A stretch of DNA of 64,000 nt from Ypsolopha sequella (Eukaryota > Arthropoda > Insecta > Lepidoptera > Ypsolophidae): the NCBI GenBank assembly GCA_934047225.1, contig OW203988.1, positions 9,520,229-9,584,228 on the forward strand, given 5' to 3'. Shown here in pieces: positions 57,513 through 64,000 of the stretch. The position numbers and the translations under genes are program-made. Under the pieces are notes generated by a model that was not told the DNA's origin, ran no database searches, and worked only from the letters and a program-made list of their open reading frames with translations. Numbering within the stretch: position 1 is the first letter of the stretch; each line of letters starts with the position of its first letter.

Positions 57513-58288
57513 CTTATCGTTTTATTACTAAATAGCCAGCTCTTTGCACGCGGCTTCAAATGCGTGGAATTTTGTTTTTGTTATATTGTTAGGAAACTAT
57601 AGTTGATATCCAGGGATATAAAGGAGTAGCCCGTTTTACACTAAAAAGCTAAAAAAACACAGCTTAAAAAAATACAGCTAAAAATTATATAAGATTCATT
57701 TATAAACCACAGGGTCATGGCAAAAACCTTAATAACGCTTTATTAGGTATGTTTAGTGATAAACTGCTTTCTTAAAGGACTGACTTTGCTGGTTAGGTAT
57801 GGACATCATTATCGACTGTCACCTTTGCTCTCTCCCCGCACCTCATACTTACCCCGGCTCTCAATATATAGTCAACAACGCCAGATTTTTCAAGGGTTCG
57901 TTGGAAGAAACTAGGTCTATCTTCATATTGAGAAAAATACACTTGTTTTATTGTCTTAAGATATATACTTTTTTATAAAAAATATATATTTCCAACTTAG
58001 TTTTTTTGTTTTTAAACGTTCCGTGTAAGAAAGCGGTTAAGGGATCGAGTTGATTTTTTTTCTTATAAAATTGGTAATAGAAATATAAAGTCAATCTACT
58101 TAAATTCAATATTTTTTTCCCTACAAAATATTTCAGTATTAGGTAAAAACACACCAATTTGTTGTTTCGCTGCGTGATCATTAGTATTACGCGTCCAAGA
58201 AAAAGAGGCCAATGAGCCAACATATAATCGCCTCTATCAAAAGCAAATAAAGTCTTTGCCATTGGACTTATTGTGCTGGACGGGTAAT

Positions 58289-58577
58289 AAAAAATCGGCC
58301 AAGTGCGAATCGGACTCGCACACGAAGGGTTCCGTAGCATTATCTATAAAAACGGCAAAAACAAATCACGTTTGTTGTATGGGAGGCCCCTTAAATATTT
58401 ATTTTATTCTATTTTTTAGTATTTGTTGTTATAGCAGCAACAGAAATACATCACCTGTGAAAATTTCAACCGTCTAACTATCACGGTTCATGAGATACAG
58501 CCTGGTGACAGACGGACAGCGGAGTCTTAGTAATAGGGTTCCGTTGGTTACCCTTTGAGTACAGAACCCTAAAAAAG
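58289..58577 (+). repeat. GGGTTCCGTA repeat, second copy
   Basis: aaaaatcggccaagtgcgaa to gagtacagaaccctaaaaaa; same order of blocks as 53598-53935 with a shorter gacagacgg array. Confidence 0.85.
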
Positions 58578-58599
58578 TTGGTAGGGTAGGCCATCGTCC

Positions 58600-58700
58600 T
58601 AAAGTAAGTAGTACGTAGCTAGTGGCAGTCCAGTCCATACTCGGAAACACCACTGACACTCCCTCGGGGATTCATGTCATGACGATGTATTTACAGTGAG
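58600..58700 (+). repeat. SINE-1 tail fragment
   Basis: gtccatactcggaaacacca, then ccctcggggattcatgtcat, then gacgatgtatttac equals the SINE-1 tail, joined directly to the preceding repeat. Confidence 0.7.
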
Positions 58701-58934
58701 AAAGAAAACTTATCAAGCTGCTGAAAAAACTGTCAGTTTCAATGCGACCTTTCTAAAGAAAGACTTCATTTTCCGAGAATATCACTCACCATATTTTCTT
58801 TAGGCCATATTCAACTGAGATTTTCCTGATACTCGTACTTTTACCCGTCCCTTTTGCTGTGGTTTCCTCGCAGCCGGATTTTATTAAGTCTTCAGAGAGT
58901 TTCCTTTCGGAAGTTTGCAATGATAAGGACAATT

Positions 58935-59595
58935 TTAACCGACTTCAAAAAAGAAGATGGTTCTCAATTAGACAATTTTTTATTTGTGTGTGTTCGTCCA
59001 TAACTCCGTCATTTCTGAACTGATTTGAATGATTCTTTTATTTGTTTCGGAGAGTGTGCTTCCAGGTAGTGCCGTTTAGAGTTTGGCCATGATCTGATGA
59101 GGATCTTTAGAAATAGGCAGTGGAATTCTTCATAAAATGACAGCATACCACTCGAGGTTGAGGCAATTGCTTTTTACTGGGATTTTGATTGTAGGGTATT
59201 ACTTGGAAATTGTCATTCCCCCCCTGACTTTCGATTTTGGCCTCATTACCATAGAACTCATCAACAGATGAGAGCACATAATACGAGATTGCGGCAATCA
59301 CTATGTCAGGGTGTTGATTGCACGGTATTACTTGGAAATTATCAGAATACCCACCTGACCTTCAATACTGGCTTCATAGTATTCCTCAATGAATAACAGC
59401 ATATAACTTTAGATTACGGCTATCAGTTTGTGTAAGGGTGCTGGTTACAGGGCATTACTTGAAAATATATTTACTTGACCTTCGTTTTGTATCAACAGCG
59501 TGTTTACAAGAACTACCCATATTTCATAATTTAACCCGTCAAAACGAAAAAAAATGTGAAACAAAATAAACTTTTAACAACCGACTTCAAATGTA
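58935..59595 (+). repeat. AACCGACTTCAAAAAAG dispersed repeat
   Basis: Starts ttttaaccgacttcaaaaaa, continues ttctcaattagacaattttt and tccgtcatttctgaactg. Inside, a unit of about 120 bp (gggtattacttggaaattgt, ctgaccttc.at..ggc) is repeated about three times (59190-59480). Confidence 0.65.
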
Positions 59596-59842
59596 GCTGC
59601 AGTCATTCATTTAAAAGTTTAAAATAATTGTATACTGACCGATGACCGTACCGAAATTACACTTCTTTCTTCCTGAAACAGATGTGATCTAGAAGTCGGC
59701 GTATTCCCTACGATAGCAATATAAAAACCCATATGAGGCGCTGACTTCTAGAGAACATATATTTTTGGAAGAAAGAAGTCGGCTAAAGTGTTATTTCGGT
59801 ACCATCGGTCATTATATAATTTTTTAGTGAATGACTGCAGTT
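59596..59842. mobile_element. 247-bp foldback MITE
   Basis: ctgcagtcattcatttaaaa and its near complement at the ends; gaccgatgaccgtaccgaaa/ttcggtaccatcggtc and acttctttcttcc/ggaagaaagaagt inside. Arms about 80 bp. Confidence 0.85.
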
Positions 59843-60084
59843 AGTTAAATTTTTTGTTAAAAGTTAATGTTATATTATAATTATTTCTACTCTCAACAGC
59901 TCAATAAATATCTTTCTATTATCGAAGAATAGCTTACCTATAGTTATAGTTATTCAAAGTATTAGTTATTATAATATCTAACGTCGTAGTGCGTCGAAAC
60001 ATCTTATTTCACCCACGTAAAGGTTTCAACTAAACAAATTATTTAGTTTTGTTACTTGTGTCCGTCAGTAGTTCCAACCTGAGC

Positions 60085-60232
60085 ATCCGCCTAAAGATGC
60101 CCAGGTACCCTAAAGATGCCCAAGGTACACTAAATATGCCCAAGGTACCCTAGAGGTTCCCAAGGTACCCTAAAGGTGTCCAAGGTACCCTAAAGGTGCC
60201 CAAGGTACCCTAAATATGTCCAAGGTACTCAG
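60085..60232. repeat. Minisatellite, 20-21-bp unit, seven copies
   Basis: Units of the form ccctaaaggtgcccaaggta with few substitutions; each contains a ggtacc/ggtac core. Confidence 0.93.
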
Positions 60233-60312
60233 GCGAAACCGACGCGAGCTTTTCGCGTAATTCTAAATTTTAAGTATACCTATATAAATCTTTTAATCAA
60301 AAAAATTACTTC

Positions 60313-60449
60313 GAGTGCTACAAGGGTCTGATGGCGCGTGGATGACAGTGACAAGGGGGCGCAGCTGTGAAACAAGGAGTATGGTAGCGGCGTTAGTTCC
60401 GATTTTGGACACAACCATACCACGCGCCATGAAATCCTTGTAGCACTGT
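60313..60449. mobile_element. MITE with GTGCTACAAGG ends
   Basis: agtgctacaagggtctgatg then gcgcgtgg facing ccacgcgccatgaaatcctt then gtagcact; about 137 bp. Interior gctgtgaaacaaggagtatg. Related sequences: 6170-6285, 60664-60757 and 61065-61142. Confidence 0.85.
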
Positions 60450-61145
60450 ACCTAATTAAAATAATAAACAATTTAATTAAATATTTCATCCATCATCAAA
60501 GAGTTTCCATCTATATTTTCTAGGAATATTTTTTCCAATATACGTATGTTTTCTAAAGGGCAAACCACACATAGTGCGATCTGCGTTCCGCGGTCACGGT
60601 AATCTACTCGACGACGCGACGCCGACGGCTTGGATGTTTCCTTACACACAGAGATCAGATGGCACTGGGTAACAGTGGAGGGGGGCGCATGGTAGCAGCG
60701 TCAGTTCCGATTTTAGACAGAACCAATTCACGCGCCATAAGATCCTTGTAGCACTTTACCTAATTACAATAATAAACAATTTTGTTCAATGTGTCGTTCA
60801 TCATCAAAGAGTATCCATTTCCTAGGAATATTTTTTCTAATATACCTCCGTATATTTTTTGTAAAGCGCCAACCACAAAGAGTGCGATCTGCGTTCCGCG
60901 GTCACTGTAATCTCTACGCGACGACGCTGACAGCTTGGATCTTTCCTTACACAGAGACCGCGAGAACGCGCGTTCTATTGAATGGACCGGGCGAAAGCAA
61001 AACGCGCTCTGTGTGGTCGACGCCTAAGACAACCCGTCATAACATTTTTTGTAGTGTACTAAGCGCAACTGTGAAACAAGGAGTATGGTAGCGGCGTTAG
61101 TTCCGATTTTGGACACAACCAATTCACGCCATAAGATCCTTGTAT
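60450..61145. repeat. Tandem/segmental duplication of the MITE and its flank
   Basis: The block from tcatcaaagagtttccatc through gtgcgatctgcgttccgcgg to tccttacacagaga occurs twice (about 60485-60655 and 60800-60955), each copy next to a MITE copy. A third partial MITE lies at 61065-61142. Unit about 320-340 bp. Confidence 0.8.
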
Positions 61146-62059
61146 ACATATTTTTTACCTTGACATACTTTGTAAGGGATTTTCATTATTTTTAATACCT
61201 TCCGTAAGCTTAAAGTTACTCATAGATTAAGGATTTCTCTGGCATTCTCTACTCATTTTGTAGAAGCGATGACTGCACACGTTCAGTTAGCGGCACCCCA
61301 CGTGTTCGTTACGAGATAACAATCTGACGACACGTGCCCCTCATTACTATCCCTCAGGACTTAAGGCGGGGGTATTCGTGTTTTACCAGAAATTCTAAGC
61401 AAAATTGCTAAAGGGATCAAAATTTTTTCATGTGTCCTTCATGTACTTTAAAAAATAATTCCAAGATTATTTTCGGAATTGATTTAATTTCTCTGCAATT
61501 AATTAATTCTTAAACATAAATGCTTAGGCAATTTTCAGCTTAACAACTGTTTCATTAATTGAATATGTTTTGTTTCGCAATAATAAAACCGGTCAAGTGC
61601 GAGTCAGACTCGCGTACCTAGGATTGCGTATCGTGGATGAAAAATTAAAATTTAATTTTGTCATTTTGTTTTCGTGAATAAATAGAGCCAACTATACATT
61701 TTTACAATCAGCTTTTCAATACCTACAATTTGATACTCATATTGTATTTTTATAATATATATTTTATTACAATACATTTTTTAAATTCGCTATAGTTTTC
61801 CTATAATAGGCCAGTTACGACCTATAATCGATATTTTTTAAATATTTTTCGGTCCACGTGTTTTGCATATAACGGGGTACATTTTTTGTGGGTTTTCAAA
61901 GATTTCTCGGAATCAGTGCCAGTAATAAACAGAAAATCACTTGAACTATCCCACAAATTTATTTAGTACTCCCTGACCGGTTTCGGCTTTATGGCATTAT
62001 CAAAGGAAATAATATAAAAGTTCCACCAAGTGCCAACAATCAACAGTATAAACATTCTA

Positions 62060-62465
62060 AGGTATATATTTTTACAAGCTCATGACGCGACCAACTCAGT
62101 TGTGGGCGTGGCCAAATGTCACATACTGTTTCATTTCGCTATAAGGTGCACGCTCCATGAAACTTGCGAGGACAATACAATCGTGCCGATTTTGTCGCAG
62201 GCGCAAAATTGAAAAGACAATAAAAGCACATTTGGCTACTTTATGGTAAAAAACCGTAAAATTTACATACTTTAGGGGTTCGTTGTTAAGAAATTACTCA
62301 AATTTCACGATTTTTAGTTCCGACTAGATTATTTTGTCTAGATAATGATAATAATCTAGATAATGTTAATGAACTCGGCCCAAAATATTATAATAACATT
62401 CCATAGAGATCTCACAATGTGTTGACAGCGTATGTATGGAGGTTTACGTAAATGACGCCTCTTAA
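62060..62465 (+). mobile_element. TTAAGAGG-ended repeat, third copy
   Basis: gacgcgaccaactcagttgt to atgacgcctcttaa, same order as 34660-35205 but lacking about 100 bp of the middle. It is preceded by caccaagtgccaacaatcaa. Confidence 0.7.
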
Positions 62466-62634
62466 TATTTACAAATTGAATTGTATTTTTAGGATATCTT
62501 TTTCTCTCTTTTGTATTGGAAATATTTTAAACGATTTAAATTTTTCATTTACACCGTGTTATATGAGCAAATTAATGCTATTTTTGTGCCAAATTTCAAG
62601 TCTTTATCTTTATCGGTGCTAAAGTTATGAGACT

Positions 62635-62710
62635 GTGACATACGGACGGACAAAGGAGTCTCACCATAAAGGTTCCCTTTGTACCTTTTAGGTACTACGG
62701 AAACGTAAAA
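62635..62710. repeat. GGGTTCCGTA repeat scrap
   Basis: catacggacggacaaaggag, then aaaggttccctttgtacc, then ggtactacggaaacg: a decayed end of that repeat. Confidence 0.5.
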
Positions 62711-63257
62711 AGTGAGTCCAATCCGTTACTAAAATATTTAAGATGTAATTTTTGTTCTAAGCTAGATTTGTTACAAAATTAAATATAAGTATGAACGCTT
62801 TTCTATTTTAAACTTACTTCTAACTTCCAGGAGATTTTCCGGAATAAAAGTCAAAAAAGTCATGAAAAGGAACTAAAATAGTTTTTATTGGTAACACCTG
62901 ATTTCCCCATACAAAAGATCTCAAGTGTTGCCATATTAATTTTGTTTTGGCAAAGAAAGTGGCGCCCCTATTTATTTCACGTGTTTCTTGACAATCTATA
63001 CGTTCAAATCTTCAAACGGCAGACCTACAAAAACAGTAAAAAATTCATGACGATATTATTGCGCGATTTTCCTGTAACAAGGAGTATTTCGTTATGCCTA
63101 TGACTGTTAAGGTATGAGGATAACAAAAGTACGTGGGAACGAGTATACAGCATGTAGGAAATATAAAGGTTAACGATCACAGCGCCCCCATGTAGGTAGG
63201 CTTTAAGGCTGCATATAATGTCAGAGTGAGCGCTTTCTTTGCTTCAATCGGAATTGA

Positions 63258-63714
63258 ACTCTATGTTTTTACCCAAAGGGTAACCAACGGGACCCTATTA
63301 CTAAGACCCCGCTGTCCGTCTGTCTGTCCGTCTGTCACCAGGCTGTATCTCATGAACCGTGATAGTTCGACAGTTGAAATTTTCACAGATGATGTGATTT
63401 CTGTTGCCGCTATAATTAAAAAACAGAATAAAATTAATATTTAAATATGGGCTCCCATACAACAGACATATTTTTTTGGCGTTTTTATAGATAATGGTAC
63501 GGAACCCGCGAGTCTGACTCGCACTTGGCTGGTTTTTTAGGGTTCCGTACCCAAAGGGTAACCAACGGGACCCTATTACTAAAACTCCGCTGTCCGTCTG
63601 TCTGGACGTCTGTCACCAGGCTGTATCTCATGAACCGTGATAGTTAGACAGTTGAAATGTTCACAGATGATGTATTTCTGTTGCCGCTATAACAAGAAAT
63701 ACTAAAAATCAGAA
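63258..63714 (-). repeat. Two head-to-tail copies of the GGGTTCCGTA repeat
   Basis: First copy 63258-63536 (complement order, ending tcgcacttggctggtttttt); second 63537-63714, starting agggttccgtacccaaaggg and cut by a mariner at 63715. Confidence 0.85.
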
Positions 63715-63716
63715 TA

Positions 63717-64000
63717 CTACTCTGTCAAGAAAGTAACGGGAAAAAATCAATAATATACAAAATGTTAATTATCCATCAAAATTTATTTTATCACCTTCAA
63801 AGTATGCTCCTTCGGAAACAATACACTTACGCCAACGAATAACCCAATCATCAAAACATTTTTTAAACGCTTTTTCCGAAATTAAATTCAGTTCTTGCTG
63901 CGAATTCTTCTTTATGTCTTCTACCGAATGAAAACGGGTGTAACGAAGTGGTAATTTGAGTTTAGGAAAAATAAAGAAGTCGGCTGGAGCCATATCTGGT
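63717..64000 (-). mobile_element. Second mariner, 3' part (continues beyond right edge)
   Basis: Terminal ctactctgtcaagaaagtaa then cggg follows a TA, like the right end of the 2483-3799 element. It is inserted in the GGGTTCCGTA repeat. Only one terminus is in view. Confidence 0.85.
63769..64000 (-). pseudogene. Mariner transposase, C-terminal part (partial)
   Basis: At least 74 codons open to the window edge: MAPADFFIFPKLKLPLRYTR, then SVEDIKKNSQQELN, then KKCFDDWVIRWRKCI and EGAYFEGDKINFDG. The third catalytic Asp (APADFF) is present here, unlike the copy at 2534-3624, to which it is related but clearly distinct. Whether the whole frame is intact cannot be told from this window. Confidence 0.8.

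Larger units (their letters stand above)
39046..64000 (-). other. Upstream region of sulfateless: no host exon identified
   Basis: Twenty-five kb with no coding exon I can support. The missing N-terminal NDST exon should end two bases into a codon and encode a membrane anchor followed by a LVLVFVES-like block; I searched both strands by eye and did not see it. Whether this is a long 5' intron or flank cannot be told. Known repeats are listed separately. Stretches such as 44340-45140, 52840-53470, 55550-56250 and 57520-58250 show nothing recognisable. Confidence 0.55.

Noticed and set aside
60085..60232. CRISPR-like short repeats
   Set aside because: 20-bp units directly adjacent without spacers; a minisatellite.

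Overview
The window is AT-rich, intron- and repeat-dominated animal DNA, almost certainly from a moth or butterfly. It carries a Lep1-like Helitron with lepidopteran-style ends, tRNA-derived SINEs, Jockey/CR1-like and RTE-like LINE tails, mariners and many short inverted-repeat (MITE) families. There are no operons, bacterial genes or CRISPR arrays.

One host gene is recognisable, on the minus strand: heparan sulfate N-deacetylase/N-sulfotransferase (NDST; Drosophila sulfateless, sfl). Eight coding exons were rebuilt from conserved protein blocks, GT/AG sites and exact phase continuity: 39045-38793, 33413-33251, 30289-30083, 28042-27865, 26616-26371, 24396-24234, 17341-17159 and 5180-4960. Together they give 1,614 nt of coding sequence. 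It runs from the early luminal N-terminal domain, through the whole deacetylase core, into the PAPS-binding loop of the sulfotransferase domain. The N-terminal cytoplasmic/membrane-anchor exon(s) were not found and probably lie beyond the right edge. The rest of the sulfotransferase domain and the stop lie beyond the left edge.

The rest reads as intron or 5' flank filled with transposons. Region 1-4959 has an RTE fragment nested in another repeat, and a 1.3 kb mariner with a broken transposase nested in a TIR-bordered element. The 12 kb intron 5181-17158 has a 410-bp hairpin flush against a TTAA-bounded element, SINEs, LINE ends and two TIR elements. The 6.9 kb intron 17342-24233 begins with a minisatellite that abuts the splice acceptor, followed by a TTAA element containing a nested hairpin MITE. 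Region 26-39 kb holds the middle exons, more hairpins and a 1.1 kb palindromic foldback. Region 39-64 kb has no host exon I can support. It contains a Helitron, SINEs (one with a 5' inversion), a foldback with mariner-type ends nested in a LINE 3' UTR, a perfect 88-bp palindrome, a minisatellite, a duplicated MITE block and a second mariner cut by the window edge.

I saw no convincing new multi-gene system. The most unusual material is the set of long-hairpin and TTAA-bounded non-autonomous families, several with nested copies that give relative ages and, in one case, a natural empty site.
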